The position numbers were made by a program, and so were the translations under genes. From Pholiota molesta (taxonomy: Eukaryota; Basidiomycota; Agaricomycetes; Agaricales; Strophariaceae), in assembly GCA_014925825.1 (NCBI GenBank), contig JACGCK010000180.1, positions 1 to 64,000 on the forward strand: DNA of 64,000 bases, written 5' to 3'. The notes beneath the pieces were generated by a model. The model did not search any database, was not told the DNA's origin, and saw only the letters and a list, made by a program, of their open reading frames with translations. Below, one piece after another: positions 36,301 to 46,815 of the stretch (positions are counted from its first letter, which is position 1; every line of letters starts with the position of its first letter).

Positions 36301-37029
36301 GAGGCGGTTTGAACAAGGCAATTGGTGATGCCTTTTGCGAGCCTTCCATAATGATGGCCATAACATAATCCCTAGGACGAGAATAGACGCGTTGGCAGGC
36401 GAAAAGAGGAGCGCACTTGGCATAGCAATGCAGTACACGCCATTGGATGGTGGAGAGTCCAAAGTCGCGGAAATACTGTGGGAGCCTATCAACTCTGGCG
36501 GTGCTGAAGAACCTGGGGGTGCAACTTGAATGTGGATGTGGCTGCCGTCGGCAATTAACCACGGGAATCCGCTGTAGGGCGGTGTATGATCAGGTCGAGA
36601 TAATATTAGTACTTTGAAAATCATACGTACCTATTTATGAATTCAAGAATGACGGTGCTGACTTTGAAGGGCCAAACTTTGGCGCCTCGAGTGCTTGAGC
36701 ATATGCGAGGCAGAGAGGATATGCTGCTTGGGAGAGCCTAAATCAGAGAGTTGAAAATTTAGACATGAGTGCGTAAAGAGATAAGAGTGCATAATCACAG
36801 TAGGCGATGAAGAATGTGTTAGAATTCGCGAAATTTTTTCACCAGGTACCTGCGACTGGTACCTCGGACAGCCCATAGTTCGCTTCTGGTGCACCAACTA
36901 CATAAAAAATACGAGCCAGGAATTCCTTTCCGACAGCGATGTAATAAGTCACCCTATGTATTCAAGTCTGGCCGCTTCGAGGCAAGAGCGATTGCGATGA
37001 CAGTTGATAACAGGAAGTTCATTGCACAA
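36301..37029. other. Repeat-flanking sequence, nothing defensible
   Basis: Minus-strand frames at 36215-36624 overlap in two frames. One reads GFPWLIADGSHIHIQVAPPG, which faintly recalls a PIF/Harbinger transposase motif, but the rest does not fit. No gene is called. Confidence 0.35.
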
Positions 37030-39632
37030 TTAAGTCCGTCATCCTAGTGACAGCCTTGGTTGATTTATCTAGAGGGGGCAAGGGTGTCAGTGAGATTTGC
37101 AGTTAGAAAACAGAAAAATGTGCGAACATGCCTTCGTGGCTTGGCCACTTTAGTGATTATGACTTCGGCATTGTAAGCAATGGTGCGAGGATGTGTATAT
37201 ACACGATACTTGGTATCAGCTTTCCATGCTGTCGATTCGGGGCCGTATGTATTTCTAGGGAATACTTTCATTGACAAGTCAATTTCGGCGCTTCGAGCAT
37301 TGGAAAATAACTGTTGCGCACCTTGTCGTCAATTCTCATCAAATAGCCAGATTAAGCTATAATTAATATTTCTGATTGCCCTTCTGTTGTATTTCCTGCT
37401 TCAGAAGGCAGCTATTCTGATTTGGCCTGCGCTATTAATGTGTTGGAGTTGGAGTGCGTGAAGACGGGGTGATGCAGCTGGTACACCTCAACGAGACCTC
37501 GATGCATGGGGCTATGCAATTCGAAGAAATCGTAGGAAATAATTGAGATCTTGAGAGATACGAGTACGAGGCTGAGGCTGGTTGAGGCCTTGAGCTTGAG
37601 CTTGGGGCCTGAGGTGGGTGGGAGTCTGGTGGGAGTCACTGGCCAAATTCAAGTTGCGAACATATGTGTAACCCCGGGGTTTCCCACGGCATCGACATGT
37701 TTATCCAAAGCCATCTTTAGCACACACATCCTTCTCTGCCAATGCGTTCATTTGTCTTGCCTCACTCGTCATTGCATCAACAGTAATTCACATCCACTGG
37801 CCATGCATTCAGATGGTGCTAAGTCAGTGACATGCATGAAGTACAATTTTGCTACAGGCTAACATCAGCTGTCGTCTCTAGAACGCGCATGGCAACACCC
37901 ACTCAGGCTCTCTTCTTCGCGCCATAGGTCTAGCCCTTGGATTTTTTTGTTCGTGACTTTCCAGGCGTCCACACCCGCAGCCATCCGGGATCCAAATCTT
38001 TATGCATATGCTGAAGAACCTGGATTCCTCACGGCCACCAGATCCTCGTTTCAAACCTATCGCCGCCGATGCCTCCCTCGCTCTGACAAGGAGCCAGCTC
38101 GACTTTCTGTGAATAGGAATCTGGCTCGGGTCTTCCGCTTTACGTTTCAGTATCGAAATCGAGGAGCGTGCACTCAACTTCTCCAACCCGTTGGCAGGGG
38201 CGCCGAGTCCATTGAGGACGGATGTGGCATCTACGCACATCCCACAGTATAGGGAGCTTAACGACGTGGCAGCGATCAAAGAGGGCTCGAGGTGGCGCTG
38301 TATGGGATGGTCTTGGGTGTGGGCGTCGAGATAATCTCGCGGCGCCTGCTCTGATACTCGCTTCCGCGGGAATCTCAGCAGGCGCGTAGAGTTATCCTCC
38401 GACTTGATCAACGTGCGGGTTTTTTACTTGTTCTTCCTTGTCGCCCACCTCACATTCCCTTGCGTAAATGTGCAGCATCTCATCTTCGTCTCATCCTCGA
38501 ACCTATGCTGCATCGCCTATACTCTACTCAATCATCTAGAAACATGTCGGCAACCCTGTAGACCCATAATCTGCTTCATCTATAAGTTTTCAACACGGCT
38601 GGCCCTCAATGAATGCCCACCATGAAGGCGCAAAATCATGGGAGTCGTAGATTTTGCACAAATTTCGCCCTCGCCCTCCGAAAAATCTCTCCGGATATTC
38701 ACCAGCGAGGCTGTAACGCTCGTAGCTGGCGGGCATGGTCCGAAGCACATGCGAGCACACGGGCGTTCATATCCGAAGAAAATAGGTATGTTTGGTCTAA
38801 ACATGACCCATTAGCGCCCCTACTCACTTGTTCTGCGCATAAGTGGCATTCAGAGATCCCAAGATGTCGAACCATCGGCGGCAAACCGGTGCATCTCGAA
38901 ATTTGAGGACATTACCCACCTCAGCAGTATTTCTGCGCTTGCAATCGGCCAGCATGGACCCTGTGAACTCATCCAGGGCATCCGCATTCGACGGAAATCC
39001 AGCAAACGCAACTGCACCTCTGCTGAACGAACTCAAGCATTGTCAGTGACTTTCACAACACCGGCCACAAGTCCCAGCAACGTGGGGTTGTCGGACGGCT
39101 AGACGCGGAGAAAACCTCTAAACAAGGTAATTTCCCCCAAAAATCAGACAAAACGACCGACATACTGACTTGTACAGCGTCTCCGTCTAGCGGCGAAGAC
39201 GAGGATGGCAATTCCAATTTTTTGCTGCAAAAAATCGGACGAAATCGGTCGATGTCCACCAAAATATCCATACTTGGAGACAACGCTTACCTGCGTAGCA
39301 TCAGCAGCCTCGTATGTACACGGCGAACAAAGCGTTCTGGAGGGCAGAGTCGGCGATGGTGCTGGCATCTACGTCGACCAAGCCGTAGGAGCACTCGGAC
39401 CGTACATCACACCTCATCGCGCCGCATTCTCGTCGTTCACATCATGGGTCCCTTTGCTCCCCTCGCAACTCGCCCCATCCAACGCGACATCGAAGCCTAG
39501 TTCTCCAGTACCGTAGGGCAGCAAAATAGGCGAACAATACGAAGCAGGCCGCGAGCAGCGGGCGTGCTCTCGACTTTATCCACCTGTCGCATTATCAACG
39601 GACTCGAAGGTGCAGCACGCGAAAACAGGTCC
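37030..39632 (-). repeat. Inverted segmental duplication, right arm (about 2.6 kb)
   Basis: Reverse-complement match of 12826-15475. This arm retains more open coding-like sequence. At 37065-37277 (minus) it reads SMKVFPRNTYGPESTAWKAD and onward, where the left arm has a stop. At 38828-39036 (minus) it reads ALDEFTGSMLADCKRRNTAE and so on. A following exon would begin near 38785, but its acceptor is GG instead of the AG seen in the left arm. These pieces suggest one or two old protein genes of unknown family, broken in both arms. Confidence 0.85.
38580..39050 (-). pseudogene. Decayed unrecognised gene fragment in the right arm
   Basis: Two exon-like stretches on the minus strand. The first (39036 to 38828) reads as a hydrophilic domain with ADCKRR and VCRRWFDILG, and ends at a good GTGAGT donor. 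The second (about 38785 to 38580) reads ERPCARMCFGPCPPATSVTA and ends in a stop. The intron between them has lost its AG acceptor (GG here, AG in the left arm at 13814-13815). The left arm shares the first exon only in part, with several stops. I do not recognise the family. Confidence 0.5.
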
Positions 39633-39689
39633 AACAATAGGCTGCCGAAGAAAGAGGTGGTATGCACAAGCTACCTATGCAGAACCTGA

Positions 39690-40620
39690 TAGAGGCGGCT
39701 CGCCAAGCTGCACCCGCTGCTTGGATATGCGGAGGTGGGCATGGCAGTGGGCAATGAGCATCTCAGTCGCTCGGAAGCGAAAGACCCCATCGATACCAAC
39801 AAGTACACGACCTCCACCTGGCCGCGGACTTTGCCAACCTTATGGGTCCCATTCAACTACGCTTCTCGCTGGCCGAGAAGCGAGGAGATGTACGAACTGT
39901 TCTCGGGGGCAGCTGAGGATGATATCGATTACGTAAGCATACACGCTATACGTCTGACATCAATTTGACATTTTCTTTTAGCTTATTTTGCTTTCTACAA
40001 TACCTGCTGTTTCTAACTCAGGTACTCCTAGGCCGCGACTATAGGCACCAATCTACACCGCCGTCGATTGCTCACTTGTGGTTATATGGCGATCTCCTTT
40101 GTCTCCGCCTCGAGGATATGTGACGAGCGCATGACGATGTTGAATATGGCAAGAGGATGATAACGAGCAGATGTTGACGAGGAGCCGAGCTTCTATACGG
40201 TAAGTTTATATTTTACAAATCGATCGAGTTCGCGCCCGGGCTCTTGATTTGTTCTCTGCATATCGACGAGACACTCATCATTGCTGTATTATTTTATTAG
40301 CTTCAGAATCCAATCTCATGAGGAGCATACGTACACGCACGGTGACACACCCCGTCTCGCAAGCTTACAAACTTACGGACGAATGCCGCCAATATCAAAT
40401 ACTGTTGGTACTGGAAGACAAATTTAAAGTGGGCTGCGCCATACTATGCCATCTCAAAAATGACTTCAATGACGATCTCAGTTCCGGAGCCAACACCCGC
40501 CCTCGACGTCGAACCAGCAAATTTTGTACGACGTCTCGTCCGACTGTGCATCCTGCAGACAGCAGAACGATCGCTTCGTTGAGTTTCGGCGATTTATGCC
40601 TGCGGTGAATTATAGGCTGG
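39690..40620 (+). repeat. Decayed tandem duplication, unit 1
   Basis: Contains the marker GATATCGATTACGTAAGCAT (39921) followed about 60 bp later by TTTTAGCTTA, as in a short intron. Further on come a CGCGCCCGGGCTCTTGA block (40232) and AATACTGTTGGTACTGGAAG (40398). All recur in order in unit 3. Open frames are interrupted. Confidence 0.7.
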
Positions 40621-41340
40621 CGATGAGCGAGGATCAAGAGGCGCAGTTGGACCTCGTATCAGGGCTTAGCACGAGGAACTCGATATATGCTTATCGCCCG
40701 GCTCGTGGCGTGGATTGCCAAGCTGCGCCCATACTCACTCTCGGATGGCGGCGGTACTTAGGGATGTCAGCAACGAGCATCCCAGGCGCTGCGCAGCGAA
40801 AGATACCATCGACGTCAACAAGTGCAAGACCCTCACCTATTCGCGAGCTTTTTAAGCCCTAAGGACCCGCTCAACTGGGCTCTCGCCGACGAAAAGGCCT
40901 ACAGTCATCCCATCGCCCATTTAAGCACGATATCGATTACGTAAGTATACATCTGCTGTCTAATGCTGGTACATCTAACATGTTCTTTTAGCCTGTTTCG
41001 CGGCCTGCAATGCCTGCTGCTCCTAGGCTCAGGATGACTCGGACCGTGCCTTGCACCACATTGCTCTTTGTTACCATCATTCAGAGCAGCGACTCACCTG
41101 TTCGGCTCGTAAAATGCGCTCATAGCTACCAAGGGCTCTTATCATCCACGGCTTTTTGACGCATATCGAATTCGAGGGCCTCACTCAAAATCTCTGCGCT
41201 AGTAACCAACATGCATTGTTTCTATAAATTCGCCTACATCGACAGAGGGTCCGCCGGCATTCGTATTCAACGGAGATTCCTCAAAACAAGACCCTGCCGT
41301 CGGTAAACGAACCCAGGCAGTGTTAGCGACTTTCACAGCG
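40621..41340 (+). repeat. Decayed tandem duplication, unit 2
   Basis: Shares with unit 3 the blocks ATATATGCTTATCGCCC (40683 and 41383), CGAGCATCCCAGGCGCT (40775 and 41466), and the ATATCGATTACGTAAG marker (40930 and 41634) followed by TTCTTTTAGC. It lacks the second half seen in units 1 and 3. Confidence 0.7.
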
Positions 41341-42410
41341 AGCGGTACAGGTCTCAGCAGCACCGGAGGAAGCTCGCAGAGCTCAATATATGCTTATCGC
41401 CCTGTTCGCGGGATGGATTGCCAAGTAGCGCCCACTTGACCTCAGGTGCTTAGGGACGTCAGCGACGAGCATCCCAGGCGCTCCACAGCGAAAGATACCT
41501 TCGACATCAACCAGTGCGAGACCTCCACCTAGCCGCGAGCTCTCGCGAGCTTTTCCAATCCTTGGGACCCGTTCAACTGCGCCCTCGCCAACGAAAAGGC
41601 CTACACCCTTCCCATCGCTCAGTTAAGGATGATATCGATTACGTAAGCATACGACCTACTGCCTAATGCTGGTACATCTAACATGTTCTTTTAGCTTGTT
41701 TCGCCTCCTGCAATGCCTGCTGCTCCTAACTCAGGTCCTCACCGCATGTGCTACCTTCCAGCGTCGTCGATAGCTCGATTGTACGGCGATTTCCCTCGTC
41801 AGCCTTGAGGAAATGGCGATCAGCGCGAGCCTGGCACGATAATGAGGACGAGCACTGAGATGTTGACGAGGACGAGGGCGAGGACGTGGAGCCGAACTTA
41901 CATAGTGAGTTCATCTTTTGCAACTTGATAGAGCTCGCGCCCGGGCTCTTGAGTTGTTCTCTGCCAATCCACACGACCACTCATTACTGTATCATTTTCT
42001 TAGCCTCAAACCCAACCTCCCACGTTGTCGTTAAATAGGACACACACCCCATTCCGCAGCTTTATAGCGAACGAAAGCCGCCCGTACCAAATACTGTTGG
42101 TGCTGGAAGCTGAATTTAACGTGGGCAGCGCCATACCGTGCATACCTCAAAACCAACCCCAATGATGATCTCAGTCCTGGCGCCAGCACCCCGCCCTCGA
42201 CATCGGACCATCCAATTCCGCACAACCTCCCGTCCGCACTGCGCATCCTGCAGAACGAGCACTTCGTTGAGTTTCGGCGGTTTTATGCCTGCAGCGGGCT
42301 ATATGCTGGCGTCGAACGAGATAGGCATGCTATGTCAGCCCGGTACGCGCGTAGTTACTGGAGAGTGGATGAGAATTGGCTGTAGACGAGTCATCTTCGA
42401 CGATTTGTAG
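41341..42410 (+). repeat. Decayed tandem duplication, unit 3
   Basis: Third copy, with both halves: the marker at 41634, CGCGCCCGGGCTCTTGA at 41936, and AATACTGTTGGTGCTGGAAG at 42089. The reading frames contain several stops. The identity of the ancestral gene is not clear. Confidence 0.7.
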
Positions 42411-44694
42411 GATTCAGCGTTCCCTTGGTGATGAAAACGAAGAAAAATACACCGAGTAATCCAAAATCCAGGTCTGATTCATGGTGTCGATGATGTTCGC
42501 GACTCGGATAGAGTACGTTTTCAGCATGAATGGGATCTTTTTTTGGGAGCATGTTCTCCGGTACCTATGTATCTAGGAAAGCTTTCATTGATAGGATAAA
42601 TTTTATATTTCGATAACAGTCAAGGGTACAGGCCAGCAGTACTGATCACGATATCGACTGCTGCGCCTAGATGGGCCACCTAGATCGTGTGGTCTCCATA
42701 CTGACAAGAGCAGCGATTGATACTAATCGACGTATAGATAGAGGCACACTTCGTCACAATTTTCGTGGACCACACCTCGAATGTCATTCCCACTGTTGCC
42801 TTTCTTCTGGCCCACCGTCTCCACATGGCCTATTTCCCCATGAATAAAGTTCCACGGTCTAGAGGGTGTGTGTCGTAGCCCGTAGGTCTGTGAGGACGGA
42901 TTGTAGATTCAAACGAGAGTTCTGGAGGGAAAGTTGTATCAGTCTGTTTGTTTTAATGAAGAGTAGAGCAAATCGAAAGGAGGGATATAAACACAAAAAC
43001 GAAACAAAGAATCAACGAACAAACCTTTCTTGAAATCCGTTGCACATAGAGAGAAAAGTCGAATGAAAACCAAAGTATATTCCGACTATATCATGCGATG
43101 TACGACAAAAAATACGAAACAACGCTTGGTTAACTCACTAATTCAGAGTCATTTCACAGAGTAGAGGGCGTACTTCTGAGCTTTCAATGTGTCTTCGTCA
43201 ATAGGTGGCTGAGTAGGAATTTACGAAGAACTGGCAGCATGCGCTCATATAGTCATTCTCGACGTATAAAAGATACCAGGTTGAATGTCGAGCAACGTTT
43301 CTATGGCGTAGGAGTACTTAGTGTTGGGGAAGTCGACGCAGCCAAGTGCTCATAGTAAGCAGATTGGTTTGTCAAAAAAGATGACGACAACTATGTAGTA
43401 TGGTGCATGGGTCCACGTTGAGAGGAAAGTATGGAAAGACATAACATCATGAAGACTTACTTGTGCCTTTGCCAGATTTCTGATTAGCAGTAAGCCCCCA
43501 ACTATCGAATGACAGGCATCTGTGAGGATCATCGTGTCTTGGAATTAATCAGTCTCTAACTGACGATTAGTTCAAATGACGATAATACGAAAATAAACGC
43601 AGAACCTACATACCAGAAAGTCACGTCTTCAAGCCGCCTTGAGGAAGTCGCGCGTCTCTTCTGCATTCAGGCGAGCTTTTAACGGCCGGTACAGGTTGGC
43701 TCTTGATGCCACCGAACTAGTTCCTAGTACCAATGGGCCAATTTGAGTAAACTAAGTAGAAACTCACGAAAGGACCGGTTAAAAGAGACCAATTGCCGAA
43801 TAGTACAGTTGGTATCACGGTAAGGCTGCCAAAGCTTGATGAGAGCAAAGATGCATATTGTAGGTTGTAGAAGGCCCAGGGGACGGAAGGCGAAGGTGAG
43901 TATGTACTTACCAGGGGCACTTGGAGAAACCTGCTCGCAGAAATTCACAGTCTCAAACAGGTGGGACACAGACACGTAATTCAAGTGTGCACTTGAAGAC
44001 GCCTGTGACGATGGCGGCTGTAGTGCATAAGGTGGAGAGGACGCGACCTGGCGATATACATATCGAGGCCGTGGTAAACAAGATTTGACGCGTGACGCTC
44101 GTCTAAGCCAAAGAGAACTTCAGGAATCAGCACTTCCATGAATCCATATCCTCCCTGCCCAACCATATTCAATTCAAATTCTTCACTGTCCTCGTATCCC
44201 GTAATTCCGAGATGAACAACCTCCACAGAAAACTGCGGAAGAGCCGCTAGGGCCTAGACTATTAGGAGGCGATTGTAAGCCGTAGCTGCCCAAAGCACTA
44301 CTGCACGGCGACCTCTCAGAAAATCGCTGAACGCTACGAATTTCTCAGTCCAATGCGTGAGTTTCGCAGTCCTTATTCTCGTCGCTTTGTATATCCATGC
44401 TAAGAATCTAACTTTTCCGCACAGCTCCCTTCAAATGTTCAATAAATTCATCATCTAGCAACCTAGCTCGTTACAGCGAAATTTACATGTCCTAGTACGC
44501 CCACCTACAGTATCTGAGTAATTACTCAAGTCCAACCTATCAATTTCTGAGCAGCGACCAGCGTCATATCTGGTATCACTGCGGAATTTATCAAGAGGTA
44601 CGCGCAAACACTTTTCCTAATACATATTCCCGCAATCTCAGTATGCACCACTCCGCAGCGATTTCTCCCGTGCCCTGGCAAACGGTCGCCGTCA
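42411..44694. other. Repeat-derived region 3' of the intact receptor, no gene called
   Basis: About 42800-43540 resembles the dispersed segment at 35.2-36.0 kb and 50.5 kb (a GGCCCACC.TCT.C block; GACTTACTTGTGCCTTTGCCA at 43454). A minus-strand frame at 43981-44226 (VVHLGITGYEDSEEFELN and onward) looks protein-like but is isolated and without start or partner exons. The right end is the 3' flank of the receptor. Confidence 0.45.
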
Positions 44695-46815
44695 TCACAT
44701 CATTGCAGAAGCGCCGTGCTCCATCAACAGCTGTACGATCGACTGATATCCGAAAAAAGACGCCACCTGGAGTGCATCGCCGAACTCGCCTCCCGGGACA
44801 TTCGGATCCGCACCATGCTCCAAGAGCAGCTTCACAATCCCTTCCTGCCCGCCAGCTGATGCAGCCTGGAGTGCATTGCTGTAGTCGCCTCCCAGGACAT
44901 TCGGATCCGCGCCATGCTCCAGGAGCAGCTTCACAATCCCTTCCTGCCCGGCAGCTGATGCAGCCTGGAGTGCATTGCCGTAGTCGCCTCCCTGGACATT
45001 CACATCCGCGCCATGCTCCAGGAGCAGCTTCACAATTCCTTCCTGCCCGGCAGCTGATGCCGCCTGGAGTGCATTGCCATCGTCGCCTCCCTGGACATTC
45101 ACATCCGCACCATGCTCCAGGAGCAGCTTCACAATTCCTTCCTGCCCGGCAGCTGATGCCGCCTGGAGTGCATTGCCATAGTAGCCTCCCTGGACATTCA
45201 CATCCGTGCCGTGCTCCAGAAGCAGCTTCACAATTTCCTCCCGCCCGCGAGCTGATGCCGCCTGGAGTGCAGTGCCGTAGTCGCCTCCCTGGACATTCAC
45301 ATCCGCGCCATGCTGCAGTAGCAGCTTCAAAATCCCTTCATCTGCGCCAGTGATTGCTCCCTGGAGCGCATTGCCGTGCTCGCCTGCCTGGACATTCACA
45401 TCTGCGCCATGCTCCAGAAGCAGCTTCACAACCCCTTCGTCTCCGCTGGCTATCGCCGCCAGGAGTGCATTTCCATACTCGCCTCCCCGGATGTTCACAT
45501 CCGCGCCATGCTCCACAAGCAGCTTCGCAATCCCTTTGTCTCCGCCGGCTATCGCTGCCAGGAGTAAATTGCCGTGCTTGCCTTTCTGAACATTCACATC
45601 CGGGCCGTGCTCCAGGACAAGCTTCACAATCCCTTTGTCTCCGCCAGCTATTGCCCCCTGGAGTGCATTGCCATAGTAGCCTCCCTGGACATTCACATCT
45701 GCGCCGTGCTCCAGGAGCAGCTTCACAATCTCTTTGTCTCCACCAGCTATTGCCCCCTGGAGTGCATTGCCATAGTAGCCTCCCTGGACATTCACATCCA
45801 TGCCGTGCTCCAGAAGCAGCTTCACAATTTCCTCCCGCCCACGAGCTGATGCCGCCTGGAGTGCAGTGCCGTAGTCGCCTCCCTGGACATTTGCATCTGC
45901 TCCGCGCTCGAGGAGCAGCTTGACAATGAGTCCGTGTCCGCCAGCAATCGCCGCCTGGAGTGCATTGCCGTACTTGCCTCCCTGGACATTCACATCGGCG
46001 TTGTGCTCTATCAGCAGCTTTACAATCCCCTCCCACCCCCAAGTTGATGCCATCAGGAGTGCATTGCCGAACTCGCCTCCCTGGACATTCACATCTGTGC
46101 CGTGCTGCAGTAGCAGCTTCACAATCCCTTCGTCTCCACCAGCTATTGCCCCCTGGAGTGCATTGCCGTACCTGCCTCCCTGGACATTCACATCCGCACC
46201 ATGCTCCAGGAGCATCTTCACAATTCCCTCCCACCCGCGAGCTGATGCCACCTGGAGTGCATTGCCATAGTCGCCTCCTTGGATATTCACATCCATGCCA
46301 TGCTCCAGAAGCAGCTTCACTGTCCCTTCGGCTCCCCCAGCTATGGCCGCCAGGAGTGTATTGCCATACGGCCCTCCCTGGACATTCATATCTGCGCCGT
46401 GCTCCAATAGCAACTTCACAATTCCCTCCCGCCCGCGAGCTGATGCTGCCTGGAGTGCATTGCCGTACTCGCCTCTCTGGACATTCACATCCGCGCCATG
46501 CTGCAGTAGCAGCTGCACCATCCCTTCCTGGCTGCAAATTATCGCCGCCTGGAGTGCATTGCCATGGAGTGTATTGCCATAGAAGCCTCCCTGGACGTTC
46601 ACATCCGCGCCATGCTCCAGGAGTAGCTTCACAGTCCCTTCTGCTCCGCTAGCTATCGCCGCCTGGAGTGCGTTACCGTACTCGCCATTCTGGGTATTCA
46701 CATCTGCACCATGCTCCAGGAGCATCTTTACAACCCCTCTATGGCCTTCACGCGATGCTGCCTGGAGTGCATTTCCGTACCTGCCTCCTTGTACATTCAG
46801 ACTTCCACCCTTCAT
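44695..46815 (-). repeat. Near-identical 99-bp ankyrin coding repeats
   Basis: Twenty-one units of about 33 codons with the consensus GADVNVQGGDYGNALQAASA then GQEGIVKLLLEH. Four consecutive units between about 44800 and 45200 differ from each other at only a few bases. Elsewhere two subtypes alternate, one reading ASARGREG and one AIAGGDEG. This is the signature of recent unit duplication or gene conversion. Confidence 0.9.

Noticed and set aside
36215..36624. Possible PIF/Harbinger transposase (reading ADGSHIHIQVAPPG)
   Set aside because: Only one short motif fits. The required following acidic residues and flanking inverted repeats were not found, and two frames compete.
39053..39283. Minus-strand frame MSPSMDILVDIDRF and onward
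   Set aside because: It crosses the likely intron of the decayed gene in the right duplication arm and is not conserved in the left arm.
44800..46800. Regular 99-bp direct repeats resembling a satellite or CRISPR array
   Set aside because: The repeats are contiguous, in frame, and encode ankyrin units. There are no unique spacers, and CRISPR is not expected in a fungal nuclear genome.
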